Shown here: positions 1 through 8,576 of the stretch, piece after piece
How positions within the stretch are numbered: the first letter of the stretch is position 1
How the letters are laid out: each line of letters opens with the position of its first letter
Position numbers and translations under genes: made by a program
Notes under the pieces: generated by a model
The model's input: only the letters and a program-made list of their open reading frames with translations
What the model was told of the DNA's origin: nothing
The model's database searches: none
From: an uncultured Clostridia bacterium
Lineage (GTDB): Bacteria > Bacillota > Clostridia > Oscillospirales > Acutalibacteraceae
Assembly: GCA_947632335.1 (NCBI GenBank)
Contig: CANROX010000005.1
Location: 1 to 64,000 of the forward strand
Length of the DNA stretch: 64,000 nucleotides
Direction of reading: 5' to 3'

Positions 1-83
1 CGGACACCCTTGGTTATGAGGGGACTACCAATGTATTTGCCGATGGAAGTGTTACGGCACAATATATTCCAAAATTATTTTAA
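1..83 (+). CDS. C-terminal fragment of an unidentified CDS entering from the left edge (...DTLGYEGTTNVFADGSVTAQYIPKLF*)
   Basis: Frame 3 is open from the window start to TAA at 81-83 and is followed by a terminator-like hairpin. Confidence 0.5.
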   Translation, partial: DTLGYEGTTNVFADGSVTAQYIPKLF

Positions 84-99
84 CATTATTAGTTATTAG

Positions 100-127
100 G
101 GGGACTGCCTTGGGCGGTCCCTTTTTG
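100..127 (+). terminator. Rho-independent terminator
   Basis: GGGACTGCC-ttg-GGCGGTCCC followed by TTTTT. Confidence 0.75.
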
Positions 128-232
128 TAGTCTAAAAATGCAACTTACCCCGGGTTTGATGTATCTTGCCCGTATTTTGTTGAATTTATTTTTTTGTTGT
201 GGTAGAGTAAAAATACCGAAAGGGGTTATGAA

Positions 233-670
233 ATGAAGTTAAGAATACTAAAGGACAAAAGGTTTACAGAGCCCTGTGTTACAGTTGAATACAGTGAGGA
301 AACAAAAGAGGTAAAAGAAATAATTAAAGTTGTAAGGCTGTTTGGCAGTAAAATTCCGGCGGAGCTGGACGGTAGCAGTATGAACATTAACTTTGAGGAT
401 ATTTACTACTTTGAAAGCGTTGACGACAACAGCTATATATACACTAAAGAGAAAGTGTATAATACAAAATTCAAACTGTTTAAAATTGAAGAAATGGTGG
501 AGAAAAGTTCTTTTGTAAGGATAAGCAAAAGCTGTATCGCAAATATTGCAAAGCTAAAAAGCGTAAGACCATTTCTCAACGGAAGATTTGAGGCAACAAT
601 GCTGAACGGCGAAAAGTTAATAATCAACCGTCACTATGTGGCGGGCTTTAAAAAGAAATTTGGTATATGA
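233..670 (+). CDS. LytTR-family DNA-binding regulator
   Basis: C-terminal LytTR pattern (FEDIYYFESVDDNSYIYT...FVRISKSCIANIAKLKSVRP); RBS-like AAAGGGG upstream. Confidence 0.85.
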   Translation: MKLRILKDKRFTEPCVTVEYSEETKEVKEIIKVVRLFGSKIPAELDGSSMNINFEDIYYFESVDDNSYIYTKEKVYNTKFKLFKIEEMVEKSSFVRISKSCIANIAKLKSVRPFLNGRFEATMLNGEKLIINRHYVAGFKKKFGI

Positions 671-679
671 GGTGAGTCT

Positions 680-1117
680 ATGTTAAATAAAATAAAGCGC
701 TATATAATTCTAGACTGTGTAATATTTACTGTTATGTCCGTGATTCTCGGTGTTTTTTACAGTACCTTTAACACTTTAAGTGAAGATGGAGCGTTCTATC
801 TGAATATTTCAATGGAACACTTTGCTGTGGCAACTACAATTTCTCTTTTGTTCTTTTTAATCAACCTTATAATGGAAAAAATTGAGGGAATAAAGTCCCA
901 CCTGATTGCATTGTGCATTGTAATTGGCACAGTGTTTATAGAGGGAGGGTGGCTTTTTCACTGGTTCCCCATAAACTCCTATTGGACACTGGGCACCCTG
1001 ATTATTATTGCAATAATATATTTGGCTGTATATTTTATAATGTTTGCCAGAAACATTGGAGATTCAAACCGTATTAACAGAAAGCTAATGGAAATGAGGG
1101 AGAAAGAAAGTGAATAA
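680..1117 (+). CDS. DUF3021-type four-TM membrane protein
   Basis: Hydrophobic ~145 aa ORF directly after a LytTR gene and before an ABC transporter; typical cassette order. Confidence 0.7.
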   Translation: MLNKIKRYIILDCVIFTVMSVILGVFYSTFNTLSEDGAFYLNISMEHFAVATTISLLFFLINLIMEKIEGIKSHLIALCIVIGTVFIEGGWLFHWFPINSYWTLGTLIIIAIIYLAVYFIMFARNIGDSNRINRKLMEMREKESE

Positions 1118-2024
1118 AATCGTTGAAGTGAAATCCCTTGAAAAGTCATTTAAAGATGTAAAGGCAGTTAGGGGTATAGATTTTTATGTGGAAGAGGGTA
1201 AACTTTTTGCACTGCTTGGCCCAAACGGTGCAGGTAAAAGTACAACTATTGATATGATTTGTACCTACCTTGAACCGGACAGGGGCAGTATTACAGTAGA
1301 CGGCTTTGCAATAGGCAGTGAGGACAATGAAATCCGAAGTAGGATAGGAATTGTATTTCAGGACAGCGTTCTTGACCCAATCCTTACCATTGAGGAAAAT
1401 GTGGCTGTCCGTGGGAGTTTTTACGGATTAAAGGGCAAGGAACTGAAAAAAGCAGTTGAAAAGGCTTGTGAGGTAGTTAATATTAAAGATATAATGGACA
1501 GACCCTATGGCAAGCTGTCCGGCGGACAGAGGAGAAGAGCAGATATTGCCAGAGCCCTTGTAAACACACCGAAAATTTTATTTCTTGACGAACCTACAAC
1601 AGGTCTTGACCCGCAGACCAGGGCAAATGTATGGCGGACAATCAATGATTTACAGAAGAAAAACAATATGACTGTTTTCCTTACAACACACTATATGGAG
1701 GAGGCTGCCGAGGCAGACTATGTAATGGTTATGGATAAGGGAAAAATTGCCGCCAGAGGTACTCCTGCCGAGCTAAAGGAGGAGTATGCCCAAAATACCC
1801 TTCATATTACCCCTAAAAATAGTGGGAGCCTTGTTAAAACCTTTGAAAATAATAAAATCAGCTATACAGAAGTTGCAGGGGAATATATTGTGAAAATAAA
1901 AAGGACAACGGATTCCCTGAAAATTATTGATATGGTAAGGGACAACATAGATAGTTTTGAGGTGGAAAAAGGCACAATGGATAACGCCTTTATTGGCATT
2001 ACAGGAAAGGAGATAAGGGAATGA
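1110..2024 (+). CDS. ABC transporter ATP-binding protein (drug/antibiotic export type)
   Basis: Walker A GPNGAGKST, signature LSGGQRRR, Walker B ILFLDEPT. Confidence 0.95.
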   Translation: MNKIVEVKSLEKSFKDVKAVRGIDFYVEEGKLFALLGPNGAGKSTTIDMICTYLEPDRGSITVDGFAIGSEDNEIRSRIGIVFQDSVLDPILTIEENVAVRGSFYGLKGKELKKAVEKACEVVNIKDIMDRPYGKLSGGQRRRADIARALVNTPKILFLDEPTTGLDPQTRANVWRTINDLQKKNNMTVFLTTHYMEEAAEADYVMVMDKGKIAARGTPAELKEEYAQNTLHITPKNSGSLVKTFENNKISYTEVAGEYIVKIKRTTDSLKIIDMVRDNIDSFEVEKGTMDNAFIGITGKEIRE

Positions 2025-2884
2025 ACAGTATGGTAAGGAGAAATCTGAAAATATATTTCAGAGATAAGGGAGCTGTGTTTTTTTCTCTATTAGGGGTACT
2101 TATTGTAGTGGGGTTGTATTTTCTTTTTCTTGGAGACACCTATACTGACTCCCTAAAAGATTTTAAAAATGCAGAGGAGATGATGTCATGCTGGGTTGTT
2201 GCGGGACTGCTTTCCATTACCTCCTTTACTACGGCAATGGGAGCCTTTAGCACTATGATACATGATAAGGAGACAAAAATTTTCAAGGATTTTTACTGTT
2301 CTCCCCTTTCCCGTACCTCTCTTACCCTTGGCTACATAATCAGCTCCGCCCTGGTAGGACTTATTATGACACTGGTAACGCTGGTTCTAACCCTTGCATA
2401 CCTTGTTTACAAGTCGGCAATTACACTTTCCTTTACAATGGTAATACAGCTTTTGGCACTGAGTGTTCTGACCTCCTTTGCCAATACGGCAATGGCTCTT
2501 TTTGTTGTAAGTATTGTCAAATCAGAGAAAGCATTTTCTGCAATTTCCGGCGTAACATCTGCCCTTATCGGCTTTATAACAGGCATATACATTCCTGTTG
2601 GAAATCTGGAGGGAGTACAGTATGTTGTTAAATGTTTTCCAACATCACACTGCGCAGTGCTTTTCAGAAAAATTCTTATGAATGACTCCCTAAAGGGCTG
2701 TGCAGATAATCTGCCTGAACAGGCCAGGGGAGAGGCACTTTCAAGCCTTAAAGAAAATCTGGGCGTAACCTTTATGTTTGGGGATAATGAATGTAAAACA
2801 TACATTAGCCTTTTAATCATCGGTGGAACAATAGTTGTTTTTTCCGTTCTTGCAATCCTAAATCTAAAAAGAAAAAAGGCATAG
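2021..2884 (+). CDS. ABC-2 type transporter permease
   Basis: Multi-TM protein overlapping the ATPase gene by 4 nt; ABC-2 membrane pattern. Confidence 0.9.
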   Translation: MNSMVRRNLKIYFRDKGAVFFSLLGVLIVVGLYFLFLGDTYTDSLKDFKNAEEMMSCWVVAGLLSITSFTTAMGAFSTMIHDKETKIFKDFYCSPLSRTSLTLGYIISSALVGLIMTLVTLVLTLAYLVYKSAITLSFTMVIQLLALSVLTSFANTAMALFVVSIVKSEKAFSAISGVTSALIGFITGIYIPVGNLEGVQYVVKCFPTSHCAVLFRKILMNDSLKGCADNLPEQARGEALSSLKENLGVTFMFGDNECKTYISLLIIGGTIVVFSVLAILNLKRKKA

Positions 2885-2885
2885 A

Positions 2886-2915
2886 AAAACCGCAGGATAT
2901 TGTCCTGCGGTTTTA
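2886..2915 (+). terminator. Rho-independent terminator
   Basis: AAAACCGCAGGA-tattg-TCCTGCGGTTTT. Confidence 0.85.
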
Positions 2916-2959
2916 AGTATATATTTTCCCTTAAAAGTATTAATATAAAAGGGCTGTTA

Positions 2960-3559
2960 TCAGCTGACAGAATTTTCTTTATCCTTTTTAAAATATTCGG
3001 GACTCCAATCAGGGGCTTTGTAGTTTTCTAAGTAGTTAAGAAGTTCTTTGGCATCCTTAAAATAGCTGTAAATTTCAGAACACTTTTCCTTTACAAATCC
3101 TTCTTCCGTAGCGTGGTTCATCATACTGACAAGGCTGTCGTAATATCCGTTTATATTGAGAAAGGCAATGGGTTTACGGTGTCTGCCAAGCTGTTTCAGG
3201 GTGATAATTTCAAACATTTCCTCAAATGTTCCGATACCTCCCGGTACAATGACAAATGCCTCTGCCATTTCCTCCATAACCCTCTTTCTTTCCCTCATTG
3301 TGTCGGTAACAATCATTTCCGTACATTGGTCGTACAAACCCTCAAGTCCCTCGTCAATAAAAAACTTTGGAACAACGCCGTATATTTCTCCGCCTGCTTT
3401 TTTAACTCCCCTTGCGCTGGCACCCATTAGTCCTCCGCTTCCTGCACCGAAAACAAGGGTGTGTCCTCTTTTTCCCATTTCATAGGCAAAGGCCTCGGTG
3501 GACTGAATATATGAGGGGTCAATTTTGTCGCTTGCCGCCCCAAAAATACAAATTTTCAT
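2960..3559 (-). CDS. LOG/TIGR00730-family Rossmann-fold protein
   Basis: PGGIGTFEEMFE motif and GAGSGGLMG; start moved to MKICIFGAASD with GGAG upstream. Confidence 0.9.
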   Translation of the reverse strand: MKICIFGAASDKIDPSYIQSTEAFAYEMGKRGHTLVFGAGSGGLMGASARGVKKAGGEIYGVVPKFFIDEGLEGLYDQCTEMIVTDTMRERKRVMEEMAEAFVIVPGGIGTFEEMFEIITLKQLGRHRKPIAFLNINGYYDSLVSMMNHATEEGFVKEKCSEIYSYFKDAKELLNYLENYKAPDWSPEYFKKDKENSVS

Positions 3560-3701
3560 ATGCTCCATTCCTTTCATATTTATTATATATTATTATTATT
3601 TTAATATCAATAAATTTATCAGTTGTAAAGGGATAATTTTAGTTATATAATAAATTCAAAGCTAAGTTTAATTTTTTATGACTTTATTTTTGAGGTTTTT
3701 T

Positions 3702-4307
3702 ATGTCGTATATTTGTCTTATTGGTAATGAAAACGGAATAGTAGCGGCGTCGGATACAAGGGAGTGTCTCGGGAACGGAAGTTATTATGACAACAGACAA
3801 AAGGTTTTTTCCGACAAAAAGCAAAATATCATATGGGCCTGCTGCGGCCTTACTGTGTGCGACGGCAAGGACTATTTAAGGCTGGTTGAGTTTATTATGA
3901 GGGACAATAAAACCACATATGATGAAAAGATAGATTATCTTGAAAGAGCAGTTAAAAAGGTAACAAGGGAAACATATTGCCGTCTTGGAAACGGAAGTGC
4001 CATGGATATTCTTGTGGGCTATATGGGCAAAAGAACGATGATGACAAGAATAAATATAGGCGGGGGATATGAGCAGAAAAAGACATTCTTTGCACCCCTT
4101 GCCCTTGAAGGAGGATGCGGCAAAGACCTTGTTCACAAAATGCCCCTTAGTGAGTATAATACCTTAGGAATATCTGAACTGAAATCCTATGCTCAAAACA
4201 GGGTTAGGGAAGTAATATACAGGGATATGAGTTTGTCTTATGAAAATCCCCACAGGAAACAGACAGTAGGGGGAAGGGTTATATATCAACTTTTAAAAAG
4301 GACATAA
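3702..4307 (+). CDS. Proteasome beta/HslV-like Ntn-hydrolase fold protein
   Basis: SYICLIGNENGIVAASDTRECLGNGSYYDNRQKVF aligns with the proteasome beta N-terminus; GAGG RBS 7 nt upstream of this internal ATG. After Met removal Ser1, Asp17, Arg19 and Lys33 sit at canonical positions. Confidence 0.7.
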   Translation: MSYICLIGNENGIVAASDTRECLGNGSYYDNRQKVFSDKKQNIIWACCGLTVCDGKDYLRLVEFIMRDNKTTYDEKIDYLERAVKKVTRETYCRLGNGSAMDILVGYMGKRTMMTRINIGGGYEQKKTFFAPLALEGGCGKDLVHKMPLSEYNTLGISELKSYAQNRVREVIYRDMSLSYENPHRKQTVGGRVIYQLLKRT

Positions 4308-4476
4308 ATGTAGTATAATTTCAACTTTATATTAAAATACAATAAAAGTTTACAATTATCCACTTGAAATTTATGCAGAATTATGTTAGTATATAGGGCG
4401 TCGCTGTGGAAAAGTTTGAGGTACTTTTTCCGTAAAAATCTTTTTATTTGGTCATTTTGATAAAAAATTGACCTTA

Positions 4477-4504
4477 TTGTTATGTAAATTGATGGTAGTA
4501 TAAT
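4477..4504 (+). promoter_or_regulatory. Candidate sigma-A promoter for the pullulanase gene
   Basis: TTGTTA-16 nt-TATAAT; a second candidate TTGAAA-17-TAGTAT lies ~90 bp further upstream. Confidence 0.45.
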
Positions 4505-4570
4505 TTTTATCAGTTTGGTATAATGAATATGGGCTATAGTTTATGCCAAAAAAAAGAAGAAGGGATTTTT

Positions 4571-7500
4571 ATGAAAAGACTTATAAGACCTTTATCGGTT
4601 GCCGTTGTTATGGCAGTGCTTGTAAGTATGATAACCTTTTCTGCCTTTTCAGCGACTAAAAATGACAATTCAGTTGGGGCTGATTTAAGCGTGGTAAGTT
4701 CAGGTACATATACTAATTCAGGCGAAAGCTATAAAACTTACAGCGGAACAGATTTAGGTGCAACCTACACAAAGAGTGCTACAACCTTTAAGGTTTGGGC
4801 GCCCTCTGCAACTAAGGTTCAGGTAAAACTATACAAGACAGGTTCGGACTCAGAGTCCGGTGCTGATGTACTTGGTACATATGATATGACCAAAGATGAA
4901 AGCACAGGTGTATGGACTGCTGTTAGGAATGAGGACCTTAAAAATGTGTACTATACTTACCTTGTTTCCGTTAACGGAAAGGTAAATGAAACACGGGATG
5001 TATACGGAAAGTCCGCCGGTGTAAACGGCAAGAGGTCAATGGTTGTTGACCTTACATCAACAAATCCGGAGGGCTGGTCCAATGACAAACATGTGCTGTT
5101 TGAATACCAGTCAGACGCAATGGTATGGGAAGTTTCCGTTCGTGACTTTTCTCTCAACGCAACATCAGGGGTTGACCCGGACAAGAGAGGTAAGTTCCTT
5201 GGAGTTGCACAGCACGGCACAACCCTTAACGGTGCAGGAAATGTAAAGACAGGTATTGACTACCTTATTGAAAATCACATTAACTGCGTACAGATTATGC
5301 CAATGTATGACTTTGGTTCAGTTGATGAAACAAAGGGCGGTCAGAACTGGGGTTATGACCCGTATAACTACAATGTTCCCGAGGGTTCGTTCTCATCTGA
5401 CCCATATCATGGTGATGTGAGAATAAGGGAACTCAAGACAATGATTAAGGCTCTCCACGACGCAGGTATCTCCGTAATTATGGATGTTGTATACAACCAT
5501 GTTTTCGATACAAAGGATTCCTGCTTTGAGCTTACAGTTCCCGGTTACTACTTTAGAATGGACGGAAGTAAATTCCTTAACGGTTCAGGCTGCGGAAATG
5601 TTACGGCCTCCGACAAGGTAATGTATAGAAAATATATGATTGACTCCCTCAAATACTGGGCAAACGAATACCACATTGACGGTTTCAGATTTGACCTTAT
5701 GGGTTGTCACGATATTACAACAATGAATACAATCCGTCAGGAACTTGATAAGATTGACAAGAGAATTATTATGTACGGTGAGCCATGGATGGCTGAATGG
5801 AACGGCGAAAACGGTATTGCAAATTCCTCTGCTGCAATCTTAGACAATGTTACCAAGCTGGACGCAAGAGTAGGCTGCTTTGACGACAAGTCAAGAGGTG
5901 CTCTTAAGGGTGATGTAAACGATAACTCCAAGGGTTATATTCAAGGTTCGACAAGCAACGATTACGGCGTGAAGTCAGCCTGTATGGCAGGCGTAGGCTC
6001 AATGTGGGGCGTAAACAAGGCTCCCTCACAGATAGTGCACTATCTGTCCTGTCACGATAACCTTACCCTTTGGGATAAGATACTTAGATCCTATGGAAGT
6101 ACGGATTATAACGGTTCAAACGGAGAATACCTGAATGCCAATAAACTGGCTGCGGTATATACCTATACTTCACAGGGTATACCTTTCACACAGGCAGGCG
6201 AAGAATTTGCAAGGACAAAGAACGGTGACCACAACTCCTATAATGCCGGTGACGAAGTTAATAAGATGGATTGGTCACGAGTTGTTAAGTACAAGAACCT
6301 TGTTGATTACTACAAGGGTCTTAGAATGATTCGTAAGGTTTACAGTCCGTTCTCCGACGGTTCAACAACATCAGTTTCTGCCTCTTACTTTGTAGACGCA
6401 CCTGCCGGTGTTATTGCCTACACAATGCAGAACAAGACTGCTAACGCCTCAAAGGAATGGGGTATGACGGCAGTTCTGCTTAATAACACAGGCAGTGCAA
6501 AGAGTGTAACTCTCAAATCTACAGTAGCTGTTCCTACCCAGTGGGCAACTATTGTAAATGGCACAAGCGCAGGACTTAAAAACCTTGGAACAGTATCCGG
6601 AAGTACAATTACAGTTCCTGCAAGGTCTGCTTTAGTTCTTGTTGACAAGGCTTCCTTTGATGCAAGGAACATTACAGACCCGGATATTCCAACAAATCCG
6701 TCCTCTTCAGCAACGACGCCTGAGACAAATACTGTATACTATACAATGCAGGATGTTGAGGGCTATGAAAACGGCAGGTCAACAGAAACCTGTAAGGACC
6801 ATCTTACAAAGACCTTTAAGGGCAAGAATGAATACGAGATTGATTATGTAAGGGTTATTACAGGCAATAAAGATGTTACTGCACAGGTATATAATGAGGA
6901 AACCCACACAGTTGATATGGATGTTACAGGCGATGTTGATATTACAGTAATTGCCATACCAAGGAGAACAGGAGACCTGAGACTTTACGGCGATGTAAAT
7001 ATGGACGGAAAGGTTGATATTCAGGACGCAACAATGACTCAAAAGGCGTCAACCCGTATTATCAACCTTAATGAAATAGAGCAGAAGGCAGCAGATGTAA
7101 ACGGAGATGAAAGTGTTAATGTTCAGGACGCAACGGCTATTCAGAAGTTTGCAGTTAAGATGATTGACACCTTTGATGTTGGACTGTATTTTGGCGGTGA
7201 TGAAAAACCAAGTTACACGGTTCCATCATTCTCATCTGTAGTAAACAGCTCACAGCCTATTTCCTCGTCATCAAGTGACATTTCTACTTCCTCAACATCA
7301 AACCCCATAACAGGGAACACAATTAAGTTTGTAACGGAAATTGGAGATGGCACAGAGAGATGGGCAGCCTACTTCTGGTCTGAATCATCTGACCTGATTG
7401 TGTGGAAAGATGTTGTTTCCGGCGATACTATAGAGGTTCCCGCAGGCGCCGAAAAGGTTCTTTTCGTCAGGTTTGACGGCAAGTCTACAGTCAACGAGTG

Positions 7501-7618
7501 GAATGACGATACTGTATGGAATCAGACAGAGGACCTTATACTGGGAAGCGGAACCACATATACAATTACCAGCTATGGTTCCTACTGGGGAGCAAAGCTC
7601 ATAGGTTCTTGGTCATAA
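4571..7618 (+). CDS. Secreted type I pullulanase (GH13) with CBM48-like N-terminus, X-module, dockerin, Ser-rich linker and C-terminal CBM26-like starch-binding module
   Basis: Signal peptide MKRLIRPLSVAVVMAVLVSMITFSAFSA; GH13 motifs NWGYDPYNY, DVVYNH, DGFRFDL, GEPW, LSCHDN; dockerin GDVNMDGKVDIQDATMTQKA...ADVNGDESVNVQDATAIQKFA; C-terminal WAAYFW...WNQTEDL. Start moved from 4523 to 4571 (AGAAGGG RBS). Confidence 0.93.
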   Translation: MKRLIRPLSVAVVMAVLVSMITFSAFSATKNDNSVGADLSVVSSGTYTNSGESYKTYSGTDLGATYTKSATTFKVWAPSATKVQVKLYKTGSDSESGADVLGTYDMTKDESTGVWTAVRNEDLKNVYYTYLVSVNGKVNETRDVYGKSAGVNGKRSMVVDLTSTNPEGWSNDKHVLFEYQSDAMVWEVSVRDFSLNATSGVDPDKRGKFLGVAQHGTTLNGAGNVKTGIDYLIENHINCVQIMPMYDFGSVDETKGGQNWGYDPYNYNVPEGSFSSDPYHGDVRIRELKTMIKALHDAGISVIMDVVYNHVFDTKDSCFELTVPGYYFRMDGSKFLNGSGCGNVTASDKVMYRKYMIDSLKYWANEYHIDGFRFDLMGCHDITTMNTIRQELDKIDKRIIMYGEPWMAEWNGENGIANSSAAILDNVTKLDARVGCFDDKSRGALKGDVNDNSKGYIQGSTSNDYGVKSACMAGVGSMWGVNKAPSQIVHYLSCHDNLTLWDKILRSYGSTDYNGSNGEYLNANKLAAVYTYTSQGIPFTQAGEEFARTKNGDHNSYNAGDEVNKMDWSRVVKYKNLVDYYKGLRMIRKVYSPFSDGSTTSVSASYFVDAPAGVIAYTMQNKTANASKEWGMTAVLLNNTGSAKSVTLKSTVAVPTQWATIVNGTSAGLKNLGTVSGSTITVPARSALVLVDKASFDARNITDPDIPTNPSSSATTPETNTVYYTMQDVEGYENGRSTETCKDHLTKTFKGKNEYEIDYVRVITGNKDVTAQVYNEETHTVDMDVTGDVDITVIAIPRRTGDLRLYGDVNMDGKVDIQDATMTQKASTRIINLNEIEQKAADVNGDESVNVQDATAIQKFAVKMIDTFDVGLYFGGDEKPSYTVPSFSSVVNSSQPISSSSSDISTSSTSNPITGNTIKFVTEIGDGTERWAAYFWSESSDLIVWKDVVSGDTIEVPAGAEKVLFVRFDGKSTVNEWNDDTVWNQTEDLILGSGTTYTITSYGSYWGAKLIGSWS

Positions 7619-7639
7619 TTGTAAAAAGAACAAAATTAA

Positions 7640-7674
7640 CCCTCCTGTGAAAATTCACAGGAGGGTAACTTTTT
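7640..7674 (+). terminator. Rho-independent terminator between convergent genes
   Basis: CCCTCCTGTGAA-AA-TTCACAGGAGGG then TTTTTT. Confidence 0.85.
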
Positions 7675-8420
7675 TATCTCTTCTTTACTCTTACCTTACA
7701 TCTTGTGTACTTCCTGCTCCCGTCCCTTGCTGTGCAGGTAATGTAGCAGATACCTTTCTTTTTAGCTTTTATCTTACCTTTGGAGTTTACGGTGGCAACC
7801 TTTTTATTGCTTGTTGTCCACCTTACGGATTTGCTTGCTGTCGAGGGGGTAATGGCAGCTTTAAGACGGTAACTTTTGCCCTTTTTAAGTTTAAGAGAAG
7901 TTTTGTTTAGTCTAATGGAGTATACATAGAACCTTTCCACTCTGCCAATGGAAAGCTTTTTGTAATTATTTTTGTTCTGATTTTTGCCATACTGCTTATT
8001 GCTGGCTCCGTCAAGGCACTGCAAATCAAAGGAGGTTGTGTGTTTTCCTGCGGCAGTAACCTTGAACTTCATTGTAATCAGGGTAGTTTTATTTCTTAAA
8101 TCCATTGGCCTGTTCATTGGACAAAGACAGTTAAATCTAATTTCGTAGGGAAGTTTTTCGTTGTGAATAAAACTGCCGGTTTTCATTTTGTTGTTGTATG
8201 ATGTTGCGGTAAGTTTCAGTCCTTTTGAATAATGGACAGTTGCCTGAATATCATCCATTTTTTCGGGAGCTTTAAGGGTGTAGGAAACTGTAACATATCC
8301 GCCCTTTACAGCAGTTTTTCCATTTACCGTTGTACTTGCGGCATTTACTGTTGTAAAGCCGGCGCTGAATACGGAAACTGCCATAACAAGGGCAAGAAAT
8401 ATTGAAATTGGCTTTCTCAT
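7674..8420 (-). CDS. Secreted protein with cohesin-like N-terminal domain and C-terminal BIG2 (Ig-like) domain
   Basis: Signal peptide MRKPISIFLALVMAVSVFSAGFTTVNA; VKGGYVTVSYTLKAPEKMDDIQATVHYSKGL...LITMKFKVTAAG; BIG2 IRLNKTSLKLKKGKSYRLKAAITPSTASKSVRWTTSNKKVATVNSKGKIKAKKKG. Start moved to 8420 with GAGGTG RBS. Confidence 0.75.
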   Translation of the reverse strand: MRKPISIFLALVMAVSVFSAGFTTVNAASTTVNGKTAVKGGYVTVSYTLKAPEKMDDIQATVHYSKGLKLTATSYNNKMKTGSFIHNEKLPYEIRFNCLCPMNRPMDLRNKTTLITMKFKVTAAGKHTTSFDLQCLDGASNKQYGKNQNKNNYKKLSIGRVERFYVYSIRLNKTSLKLKKGKSYRLKAAITPSTASKSVRWTTSNKKVATVNSKGKIKAKKKGICYITCTARDGSRKYTRCKVRVKKR

Positions 8421-8530
8421 TTTTATCACCTCGTATATCTTTATACATATAATTATAAATAAAAAATATGAACAAATCAATAAAGGTGCATAAAAAAATA
8501 CCAAGTAAAATTTGGGCAATATAAACAGAA

Positions 8531-8557
8531 AATCCTCTGTAGAAATTACAGAGGATT
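8531..8557 (-). terminator. Terminator downstream of gpmI
   Basis: AATCCTCTGTA-gaaat-TACAGAGGATT inverted repeat. Confidence 0.7.
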
Positions 8558-8576
8558 AATTTATGAAAATATGGGT

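Noticed and set aside
7000-7170. Tandem repeat at the pullulanase C-terminal half
   Set aside because: The similarity is the two dockerin Ca-binding repeats, not a DNA-level repeat array.
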